From IMG/VR virus record IMGVR_UViG_3300031952_000140, positions 1-24,001 of that record: a DNA stretch of 24,001 bases. One strand, written 5' to 3'. Position numbers and translations under genes: made by a program. The notes under the pieces were generated by a model that worked only from the letters and a program-made list of their open reading frames with translations, was not told the origin of the DNA and made no database searches. Below are positions 1-5,141 of this stretch, in pieces (within the stretch, counting starts at the first letter, position 1; each line of letters begins with the position of its first letter). This DNA comes from a virus.

Positions 1-1
1 C

Positions 2-85
2 CAGAGCACCGGAATGACAATCTTTTTTATCGCCCTGTTACTTGCCATCTGGAGTAACAAGGGAGTAAGGGATGATAGAGAATGA
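2..85 (+). CDS. C-terminal end of a small membrane protein (partial at window edge or starting at 14)
   Basis: The frame is open from the window edge and stops with TGA at 83-85. An ATG at 14 would give a 23-residue peptide with one hydrophobic segment (IFFIALLLAIW) followed by a charged tail (NKGVRDDRE). The stop overlaps the ATG of the next gene as ATGA, which is typical of translationally coupled phage genes and argues that both are real. One transmembrane helix with a short charged tail fits a small phage membrane protein, for example holin-like, but nothing proves that role. It may continue to the left of the window. Confidence 0.45.
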   Translation, partial: QSTGMTIFFIALLLAIWSNKGVRDDRE

Positions 86-306
86 TTACAATAACCGCTT
101 ATTGCATACATGGTAAATCGTACCTTTACAAATCAATACTGAACTCCTTTATAAGGATACATGGTAATATAAACGAACCCGTCTTGATCATAGTATCAGA
201 GAACGATAAAATACAGCGTTCAGACCTTTATATACCAGTCTTGCAACAGAGAAAGCAAATCAGACCCGCACAGATTAATCACATTATCACGTCTCTAACC
301 GAATAA
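82..306 (+). CDS. small hypothetical protein, last gene of the plus-strand operon
   Basis: This is a 74-residue protein on the strand opposite to the late genes. Its ATG overlaps the upstream stop (ATGA), and a purine-rich GGGAGTAAGGG lies about 10 bases upstream. No known motif is recognised. It alternates hydrophobic and charged segments, with no membrane segment or signal peptide. An 11-base direct repeat (ATACATGGTAA at 106-116 and 157-167, exactly 17 codons apart) encodes the shared tripeptide IHG in both places. Function unknown. Confidence 0.5.
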   Translation: MITITAYCIHGKSYLYKSILNSFIRIHGNINEPVLIIVSENDKIQRSDLYIPVLQQRKQIRPAQINHIITSLTE

Positions 307-326
307 CCCACCCCCCCCGGTTAGAG
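293..326. terminator. stem-loop over the stop of the plus-strand gene, with a poly-C loop
   Basis: CTCTAACCG (293-301) and CGGTTAGAG (318-326) form a perfect 9-bp stem. The 16-nt loop contains the stop codon and an uninterrupted run of eight or more C. No U-tract follows, so it is not a textbook intrinsic terminator. It may stop the plus-strand transcript together with the next inverted repeat, or protect its 3' end. Confidence 0.5.
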
Positions 327-332
327 CATCAA

Positions 333-408
333 ATAAACCTGATAAATTATATCAATTGGTAAATGGTTTACATAACCCCTACCATACGATATAAAATATC
401 AGGTTTAT
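333..408. terminator. 12-bp perfect inverted repeat with 52-nt loop, possible terminator or structured RNA
   Basis: ATAAACCTGATA (333-344) pairs exactly with TATCAGGTTTAT (397-408). The loop holds a second small hairpin, GTAAA-TGG-TTTAC (359-371). On the plus strand the right arm is followed by TGTTTTAG, weakly T-rich, so it could end plus-strand transcription. The large loop makes a structured RNA or a protein-binding DNA site equally possible. Confidence 0.45.
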
Positions 409-435
409 GTTTTAGTAATAGACGGGTGCAGTACC

Positions 436-509
436 TCAAAGACGCTATATTCAATTTCTAGAACTAGTTTAAATTTCTAGATATTCACTAAATATTATCA
501 AAGACGCTA
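436..509. repeat. pair of 12-bp direct repeats 62 bp apart, with a second short repeat between them
   Basis: TCAAAGACGCTA occurs at 436-447 and again at 498-509. Between the copies AATTTCTAGA is repeated at 453-462 and 472-481, flanking the palindrome AACTAGTT (462-469). No ORF explains this. The layout looks like protein-binding sites such as operators, a replication element or a recombination scar. Two copies are too few for a CRISPR. Confidence 0.55.
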
Positions 510-525
510 GTTATAGATTTATAGC

Positions 526-595
526 TTGTCATATATTTTAGAAACAAAGTTTTAAAAATTTATTAAAAAATAATTTATTAGTAGATATATGACAA
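526..595. repeat. 11-bp perfect inverted repeat around an A/T-only core
   Basis: TTGTCATATAT (526-536) and ATATATGACAA (585-595) are exact reverse complements. The 48-bp core is almost pure A/T and contains AATTTATTA twice. The core is easily melted, so the site could be an origin-like or regulator-binding element. No gene overlaps it. Confidence 0.45.
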
Positions 596-625
596 AATAG
601 GTCAACAATGTATAGATATTAGCTA

Positions 626-668
626 GAATAAAGGGTAAATCAGTGTTTATTTGATTTACCCTTTATTC
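626..668. terminator. strong bidirectional hairpin terminator between convergent operons
   Basis: GAATAAAGGGTAAATCA (626-642) and TGATTTACCCTTTATTC (652-668) form a perfect 17-bp stem with a 9-nt loop. It lies between the last minus-strand gene (stop at 684) and the plus-strand operon. The plus-strand side continues CTTCTATC, fairly T-rich. The minus side lacks a long U-run. A hairpin this long between convergent genes is best read as a two-way terminator. Confidence 0.8.
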
Positions 669-670
669 TT

Positions 671-692
671 CTATCGTAGGTCTCTATCGTAG
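671..692. repeat. 9-bp tandem repeat at the stop codon of the last late gene
   Basis: CTATCGTAG occurs at 671-679 and 684-692, a 13-bp period. On the minus strand the first-read copy (CTACGATAG) supplies the TAG stop of the 60-residue basic protein and the second repeats the stop 13 bases on. It looks like a small duplication of the gene end. Confidence 0.5.
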
Positions 693-866
693 ACTTCTTC
701 CTTTCATTTTTATTGTTTTACCTTTTTTCTTTTTTAATGTTTGGATTGTTTGGGAAGTAGTCATTGGTTTATTACCTATTGCATTATACTTATAGGTATT
801 AGCTACACTAGGTTTACCTGCTTTTATTTTTGTTTTACCCGCCTTGGTACTTCTATTTCTATGCAT
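684..866 (-). CDS. lysine-rich 60-residue protein, unknown function
   Basis: The protein is very basic, with Lys/Arg making up roughly a third of the residues (KKKKGK near residue 45, RSLR at the C-terminus) and almost no acidic residues. It has no membrane segment or cysteine pair. Its ATG lies one base after the stop of the upstream 22-residue ORF (TAA-A-ATG), so re-initiation is likely. AGGTAG is a possible weak binding site, 9 bases upstream. The charge suggests binding to nucleic acid or another polyanion, but no family is recognised. It is the last gene before the terminator at 626-668. Confidence 0.55.
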   Translation of the reverse strand: MHRNRSTKAGKTKIKAGKPSVANTYKYNAIGNKPMTTSQTIQTLKKKKGKTIKMKGRSLR

Positions 867-867
867 T

Positions 868-936
868 TTAACAACTACCTCGTTTAGATTTTTTACTACC
901 TTTTTTTGTTTTTGTATCGTCTTTCTTTGTTTTCAT
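868..936 (-). CDS. 22-residue lysine-rich micro-protein
   Basis: The minus strand has AAAAGGAGCTAGTAATG at 950-934, a near-consensus Shine-Dalgarno with good spacing, opening a 22-codon ORF that ends with TAA at 868-870. The peptide is nearly all Lys, Thr, Asp, Ser and Gly and ends in Cys. The stop is one base before the next gene's ATG. The strong site and tight packing suggest it is translated, either as a micro-protein or as a leader coupling translation into the next gene. It is below normal gene-finder length, and function is unknown. Confidence 0.55.
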   Translation of the reverse strand: MKTKKDDTKTKKGSKKSKRGSC

Positions 937-952
937 TACTAGCTCCTTTTGT

Positions 953-1264
953 TTAGGGAGGAGTTACTGGCACGGGATTGGCTGCAATGGCTGCGGTTAG
1001 AATTGCCTGTTGTGCATCTAGATCAGCAGCTAGTGCATACATAGCCAGCGGGTCATTTGCATGTGACCTGATATATTCTGATAATCCTTGTAGTAATAAT
1101 ACAGCGCTGTCTACCATACCCCTTGTTTCTGCTACTTCTAATGTTAAAGCATCTAATTCTGCGGACATATGATTCTCCTTTTCTACTACTATGACTAAGG
1201 CTTTTTTTATATCATCCAAGTCTTTTTGGATTCGTTCTAATTTTTCGTACAACCATATCTTCAC
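953..1264 (-). CDS. small phage protein of the 'LDALT...PVTPP' type, with two in-frame starts
   Basis: The best first start is GTG at 1264, preceded by AGGAGG with a 6-nt spacer, giving 103 residues. A second in-frame ATG at 1168 also has an ideal site (AAGGAG, 6-nt spacer) and gives 71 residues. The extra N-terminal 32 residues are a charged amphipathic helix (EKLERIQKDLDDIKK). The shared part (MSAELDALTLEVAE, then VDSAVLLLQGL, then NDPLAMYALAADL, then a Pro/Ala C-terminus) resembles a small-protein type common in environmental phages. Its role is unknown to me, possibly virion-associated. A longer reading from TTG at 1330 is rejected because it overlaps the 57-residue gene and has no binding site. 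Confidence 0.75.
   Translation of the reverse strand: MKIWLYEKLERIQKDLDDIKKALVIVVEKENHMSAELDALTLEVAETRGMVDSAVLLLQGLSEYIRSHANDPLAMYALAADLDAQQAILTAAIAANPVPVTPP
1166..1180 (-). promoter_or_regulatory. strong internal ribosome binding site and ATG inside the 953-1264 gene
   Basis: AAGGAG (1175-1180 on the minus strand), then AATCAT, then ATG (1166-1168), in frame with the longer ORF. Its quality equals that of the outer GTG start, so two nested products of 103 and 71 residues are expected. Confidence 0.6.
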
Positions 1265-1280
1265 TCTATGCCTCCTCTGC

Positions 1281-1454
1281 TTATTTCTTCTTGCCCCCTT
1301 GAGAAAGCTTATTAAATTTCTTTGCTCCAAATTTTTTACGTCCGATTGAGGCTGCTAACGCCGCAGGGTCTTTTACACCCTTCTTGGCTAACTTTCCCTT
1401 CAAATTAGCAAACCTCTTGCCTGAACCTAATTTTGGTAGTTTCTTTGTTGCCAT
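1281..1454 (-). CDS. 57-residue basic phage protein, unknown function
   Basis: ATG at 1454 has a strong site (AAAAGGAG, 7 bases upstream), and the ORF runs 57 codons to TAA at 1281. The protein is Lys/Gly-rich. It has the order GSGKRFANLKGKLAKKGV, then DPAALAASIGRKKFGAKKF, then KLSQGGKKK. I recognise this layout (GSGKRF, GV-DP-ALAA-IGRKK-G-KKF) as a small protein often found near lysis and tail genes of environmental phages. No biochemical function is known to me. The next gene's binding site follows immediately. It is too short for many gene finders, but the start signal and family resemblance make it convincing. Confidence 0.8.
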   Translation of the reverse strand: MATKKLPKLGSGKRFANLKGKLAKKGVKDPAALAASIGRKKFGAKKFNKLSQGGKKK

Positions 1455-1466
1455 TATTATCTCCTT

Positions 1467-1979
1467 TTATTGGTGTAGAGTTAACTCCTTGAAAAAAGTA
1501 AATACAGATATTGACAGTCCAATACCTGCTATAATATAAGCTACGTTGACAGAATTCTGGCTTGCCTTCCCCTCATTTCTAGCATTAGCTTCTCTCAATA
1601 CTTTTATATCTTCTTCTAGTTTATCTATTTGTATTTCATACTCTGCCCTAATAACATAATTAAAACTTCTTAATAGTTTAAAATCATCATCAATCTTTTT
1701 TATTAATATATCGTGTTCTTGTCTGGTGACAAAATTAGCTGCTTGGTCTTTTAATTGTCCCCTGAATTCATTGACTGAATCAAATCTTTTCTCTAGATTA
1801 ATAGCTGCCAGAGAAGTAGCCTTTTCTAGTGCAGTTAGTCTTGCCTCTACATAAACTTCAAAGGCATTAAACTTAGTATTAACATATACTTTGAGTGCTT
1901 CAATTAGCTCCTCAATATGTTCTCTGAGTGGTACTTTAGAATTTGAATCAGGGTGCGGTGTTTGTAAGTCTGTTGTCAT
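1467..1979 (-). CDS. coiled-coil protein with a C-terminal membrane anchor, lysis-module candidate
   Basis: This is a 170-residue protein. Residues about 18-135 are predicted long helices or coiled coil, with heptad-like segments such as EARLTALEKATSLAA and IQIDKLEEDIKVLREAN. Residues about 147-163 (VAYIIAGIGLSISVFTF) form one transmembrane helix, followed by a short FKELTLHQ tail. The N-terminal 18 residues are polar and lack a signal peptide, so it is probably tail-anchored with most of the chain in the cytoplasm. The segment EKATSLAAINLEKRFDSVNEFRGQLKDQ... resembles a widespread phage membrane protein type. Its position right after the GH25 lysin suggests a holin-like or lysis-accessory role, which is inference. 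The start has AGAGGGA 5 bases upstream. Confidence 0.75.
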   Translation of the reverse strand: MTTDLQTPHPDSNSKVPLREHIEELIEALKVYVNTKFNAFEVYVEARLTALEKATSLAAINLEKRFDSVNEFRGQLKDQAANFVTRQEHDILIKKIDDDFKLLRSFNYVIRAEYEIQIDKLEEDIKVLREANARNEGKASQNSVNVAYIIAGIGLSISVFTFFKELTLHQ

Positions 1980-2000
1980 TTATATCCCTCTACCGAAAAT

Positions 2001-2867
2001 TTAGTTACTATCTGGTAACTGCTCTATCAATACCGCTAACTCTTCTATTAGTGCTTTTATTTCAGCTTTTACATCTATTTGTGATGGGGAGGCGGACGAT
2101 GATGAAGACAGTGAAGAAGATGGTGAAGACGATCTAGACGCCGACACAGAAGAAGATGCAGAAGGTAATACAGCTACTCCCTTGCAGAACATTTTGAATT
2201 CTTTCAAACTTCCAAAGTACCAATCCATATCTAAACCTTTACTTTCCATACCAGCTAATAATCCTGGCCCTTGCCACGAGAACTGCCACATGGAAACTCT
2301 ATTCATAAGAGTTGTTGGTGGAAATACATTCTTAGTATACTCAGCTACATCAGTATTTGCAGGTATTGTTATAGGCCATGCTAACCAAAATGGTCTTTTC
2401 TTCAACCAATCCGGTAAAGGGGATAGATAGGCTAGTGTAGATAGATTGGTATATAAACCACTCTCAATACCAGTACCAGCATCTACTTGATTCATCCAAT
2501 TCTGTATCATATTCAAACAATCTTGTCTTGGGGGTAGAACTGAGAAGTTTGCATTGGGACGTTCAAAATCACACCAACCTCTTACCTTTTCTTTGCCTTT
2601 CATCCAATCTCCTATAAACTTACCTTGCATACCTGCATCAACACTACCACTCCAATATTGTAGAAAACCATACACCATGTGAGGAATATTATGTACTTGG
2701 CACTCATTCCAGTAATATGCAAACATACTGTCTAGAGTTAGATTTTGGGAGATGCGTAATATCACGCCTTGTATACCAACATCTAACATCTTACTTAGTT
2801 CTGGTTTTATAGTAGTACTTGGGGCATCTTGGTAAAACGAAATGTCACAACACAATGTTCTTTCCAT
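2001..2867 (-). CDS. GH25-type endolysin (N-acetylmuramidase) with Ser-rich linker
   Basis: This is a 288-residue lysin. Residues 1-230 follow the glycoside hydrolase family 25 plan: an early Asp (CCDISFYQ, D8), GVILRIS (34-40), PHMVYGFLQYW (62-72), the catalytic-type D-x-E strand (WCDFERP, D100 and E102), GLYTN (137-141), FWLAWP (160-165), MWQFS (193-197) and GLDMDWYFGS near 211-220. GH25 enzymes cut the N-acetylmuramic acid to N-acetylglucosamine beta-1,4 bond of peptidoglycan. Residues about 236-262 are almost all serine and look like a linker, followed by an amphipathic helix (IDVKAEIKALIEELAVLIEQL) also present in the next upstream gene. There is no signal peptide, so export would need a holin. 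The start has AAAGGAA 7 bases upstream. Confidence 0.85.
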   Translation of the reverse strand: MERTLCCDISFYQDAPSTTIKPELSKMLDVGIQGVILRISQNLTLDSMFAYYWNECQVHNIPHMVYGFLQYWSGSVDAGMQGKFIGDWMKGKEKVRGWCDFERPNANFSVLPPRQDCLNMIQNWMNQVDAGTGIESGLYTNLSTLAYLSPLPDWLKKRPFWLAWPITIPANTDVAEYTKNVFPPTTLMNRVSMWQFSWQGPGLLAGMESKGLDMDWYFGSLKEFKMFCKGVAVLPSASSSVSASRSSSPSSSLSSSSSASPSQIDVKAEIKALIEELAVLIEQLPDSN

Positions 2868-2879
2868 TAGCTTATTCCT

Positions 2880-3650
2880 TTATAGTTTTAATATTAAATC
2901 TGCTATTGCTCTTAGGTGTTCTGCTATTTGTTGTTTTACATCTACTACAGGCGGGGGAATTGGTGTTGAAGGTGAGGGCGAAGATGAAGGTGAAGATGAA
3001 ACGCTAGAAACTGGAGGAATGGGTGTTACCCAATCAGCCCAACTCTCTGTAAGAGTTATACCAGCAATCCAAACACGTTTCTTAGCAGGAGTAGCATAAA
3101 ATTCCGCATCCATTACTGTTGCTGTTATTCCAGGTCTTATATACCAGATTCTTACACCAGGCAGAGAAAGCGTAGTCATAATGGGTGAAGACTTACTATT
3201 TACAAGTAAACTAGCGGTACTTTGATTTAAACCTAAAACTACGTCACCAAGGGGCTTTACCAATATATCATTAAAATAAGGAATGAAGTCCCCTTCTACT
3301 TGACTAACTTTATAATTAGCGGGCCATTGTCCTATAACTACCGCAGGTAGTAATGAAGACCCAAAAGCAGTTCTTTTGAAAGCTAGGTCTTGGAATGTTT
3401 TAGCATAAGATATATTTATACCATCAGGTAGAATATAAAAACCTACTCTAAAACCATTATTCTGTGCTTCATCAAAAATATCACTTAAGAATAAATTATC
3501 TTGAATTACATAACCAGTAGTACCTTTAATAACTTGGTGGGCAAGGATATAAGCACCAGCATATCCTTGTGCCTTCAATCCAGTCCAATCAGTTACTGGT
3601 TTGTACCAATTAGCCCCCTTTCTATTATCAATTGTTAAAATTTTATACAT
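2880..3650 (-). CDS. GH25-fold-like paralogue lacking the acidic pair, with the same C-terminal module
   Basis: This is a 256-residue protein. The N-terminal domain has the layout of the neighbouring lysin: ILTIDNRKG (4-12), GLKAQGYAGAYILAHQ (24-39), DIFDEAQNNGFRVGFYIL (57-74). Where the lysin has D-x-E, this one reads LPAVVIGQWP (101-110) with no acid, so it is probably not a muramidase. A Ser/Pro-rich linker (about 210-234) leads to VDVKQQIAEHLRAIADLILKL, matching the C-terminal helix of the lysin. It could be a duplicated lysin turned into a binding or regulatory partner, or a virion surface protein. Homology to GH25 is inferred from pattern only. The start has AAAGGAG 5 bases upstream. 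Confidence 0.65.
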   Translation of the reverse strand: MYKILTIDNRKGANWYKPVTDWTGLKAQGYAGAYILAHQVIKGTTGYVIQDNLFLSDIFDEAQNNGFRVGFYILPDGINISYAKTFQDLAFKRTAFGSSLLPAVVIGQWPANYKVSQVEGDFIPYFNDILVKPLGDVVLGLNQSTASLLVNSKSSPIMTTLSLPGVRIWYIRPGITATVMDAEFYATPAKKRVWIAGITLTESWADWVTPIPPVSSVSSSPSSSPSPSTPIPPPVVDVKQQIAEHLRAIADLILKL

Positions 3651-3660
3651 TTTATCTCCT

Positions 3661-4329
3661 TTAAGCTTTCTTAATCATAACTCCAGCACAACAAGTCCTA
3701 TCATCTGCTGAAGTAGCCCAACTCATAGTAACAGCCACATCTCCAATCTTTTCTGCCCCTCTTGATTCCCAAGCACCATCTGAATCAGAGTATAATTGTG
3801 TCATACTTGCATGAGGAACAGCGTGTCCTACATTATCCCAATGATAAATCCAACTAAATGCCAAATCACCAACAGAACCGACTAAATCAATAGAAGGACT
3901 GCCATCATTTTCAATGTTACCTACATATGAGGCTAGTGGTGTAACTTGACTCGTATTTTCAAAGTCAACAATACCCATTATCATCCAAGTATTACCAGGA
4001 GATACTACATCAATTGTATTAGCTCCAACATCAGGATTCATTATATACCAAAGCTCGACATGACTTTCAGTAATAGCATTTACTGTTGAACCGAACTGTG
4101 ACATAGCTACTCCCTCACATTCAACTGAGGTCATAGTTGTTTGATTTAAAAAAGCCATAGCTACAACTAATAATCTATTAGCACCTGAGCCTACTGTGTG
4201 CTCTTGTGTCATAGTAGACCCATTCCATACATGTTGAGTACTTGCAGTAACACTTACTACATTAGGCGTATTGGATAAAGCATTTGCATCAATTAGTCCA
4301 GGTATTCTTGTTCTTCTATAAGCTTTCAT
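3661..4329 (-). CDS. beta-sandwich tip/adhesin-like protein
   Basis: This is a 222-residue, beta-rich protein. The segment WNGSTMTQEHTVGSG, then NRLLVVAMAF, then VECEGVAMSQFGST, then VELWYIMNP, then VGANTIDVVS matches a repeated beta-sandwich domain type seen in bacterial surface proteins and phage tip proteins (pattern: HTVGSG-NRLLVV, LWYL-NP, G-TV-V). The first 20 residues are basic and Pro-containing (RRTRIPGL), perhaps an attachment peptide. A cysteine pair (TCCAG) lies near the C-terminus. Its ATG overlaps the stop of the upstream gene (TAATG), so the two are translationally coupled. It probably decorates the tail tip or binds the host, but this is inferred from context. Confidence 0.65.
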   Translation of the reverse strand: MKAYRRTRIPGLIDANALSNTPNVVSVTASTQHVWNGSTMTQEHTVGSGANRLLVVAMAFLNQTTMTSVECEGVAMSQFGSTVNAITESHVELWYIMNPDVGANTIDVVSPGNTWMIMGIVDFENTSQVTPLASYVGNIENDGSPSIDLVGSVGDLAFSWIYHWDNVGHAVPHASMTQLYSDSDGAWESRGAEKIGDVAVTMSWATSADDRTCCAGVMIKKA

Positions 4330-4682
4330 TATGATGAAATCCTATTAACAAAGCCACCAATTAAAATAACATTACCTGTACCTGCAAATGCAGCTACAGC
4401 CAAACCACCATTTAATACTAAACCTGGTACAACTAACACATACCCGCTTTCTGCTGGTATAGAAACCTCAATCAGATCGTCTGGACTAGTTGTACCACCC
4501 CATTCGATAGTTAGTTTTACAATAGATACGGATGAATTTACTGCATATAACCATATTTCATCATAATCTGATGCACCCGATACTGCTGTATGAATTGCAG
4601 TACCAGCAGTACCAGTCTGCACAACTTTAATTTGTCTACCACTAGTAGAACCACTCAGTTTCATCTTCGTAAACGTAGCCAT
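4329..4682 (-). CDS. small beta-rich virion-type protein, unknown function
   Basis: This is a 117-residue protein without charged clusters. It has the order KLSGSTSGRQIKV, then GTAIHTAVSGASDYDEIWLYAVN, then KLTIEWGG, then DDLIEVSIPAESGYVLVVPGLVLNGG, then a hydrophobic C-terminus. This pattern is familiar from small proteins in tail-tip clusters of environmental phages; I know no experimental function. It looks like a single beta-sandwich domain. The binding site TAGGAG precedes the ATG. The stop overlaps the downstream start by one base, suggesting matched expression with the 222-residue protein. Confidence 0.7.
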   Translation of the reverse strand: MATFTKMKLSGSTSGRQIKVVQTGTAGTAIHTAVSGASDYDEIWLYAVNSSVSIVKLTIEWGGTTSPDDLIEVSIPAESGYVLVVPGLVLNGGLAVAAFAGTGNVILIGGFVNRISS

Positions 4683-4698
4683 AATAAACTCCTAAATT

Positions 4699-5139
4699 TT
4701 ATGAGAAAACTTGCACCGCAAGAATATCCGCACTACCACCTACTCCACCAGAAATAGTAACTCTTGTGGCGTCACTACCAGCATCGTCTATGACACTAGC
4801 ACCAATAAAATTTAAATGGGTACGGGTTGGCATATCTAAACCAGTATTCTGTATCACGTGTCCAATACCGCTGGCAGGAGTGGATTCCAATTGTTCTAGA
4901 CGATAACGTATATGATTCATGTTATCCAATAAAGTAGCGGAAACTACTGTGGCATTACTTTCTACCTCTGCCATATCATAAGTGACCCGTGTCTGCGGTA
5001 GATAGCCTACAAACCCGCCTGGAGGCCCTCCAGCACCCCCTCCAGAGGTACTTACACCCCCAAGGAATAGGGGTGAGGCCCTCATTTGTGACTTTAGTTG
5101 TGCTACAATAGCATACAGTTCTTGTTCAAAATTTGCCAT
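4699..5139 (-). CDS. tail-tip associated protein with Gly-rich hinge, unknown function
   Basis: This is a 146-residue protein. Residues 1-22 are helical. Then comes a flexible Gly/Pro-rich segment (SGGGAGGPPGGFVGYLPQ, about 32-49), a helical part (MNHIRYRLEQLE, about 74-85), and a beta-rich C-terminal part (VIQNTGLDMPTRTHLNFIGA, DDAGSDATRVTISGG) of a type often seen in trimeric phage fibre or collar proteins. Its Shine-Dalgarno (AGGAC) overlaps the stop of the upstream hub-adhesin gene, with only two bases between the genes. A small fibre or connector is the likely role. Confidence 0.6.
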   Translation of the reverse strand: MANFEQELYAIVAQLKSQMRASPLFLGGVSTSGGGAGGPPGGFVGYLPQTRVTYDMAEVESNATVVSATLLDNMNHIRYRLEQLESTPASGIGHVIQNTGLDMPTRTHLNFIGASVIDDAGSDATRVTISGGVGGSADILAVQVFS

Positions 5140-5141
5140 AT

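Noticed and set aside
436-509. CRISPR-like repeats
   Set aside because: Only two 12-bp copies exist, without regular spacers or cas genes.
307-683. tRNA gene in the intergenic stretch
   Set aside because: The inverted repeats do not form a cloverleaf: the 12-bp outer stem is too long and no TTC-type T-arm is present.
1265-1330. Extension of the 953-1264 gene to a TTG at 1330
   Set aside because: It overlaps the well-supported 57-residue gene, and the TTG lacks a binding site, while GTG 1264 has AGGAGG at ideal spacing.
2059-2165. Purine/pyrimidine-biased simple repeat on the plus strand and plus-strand ORF 1943-2137
   Set aside because: It is the reverse side of the serine-codon linker of the lysin gene; no plus-strand start signal.
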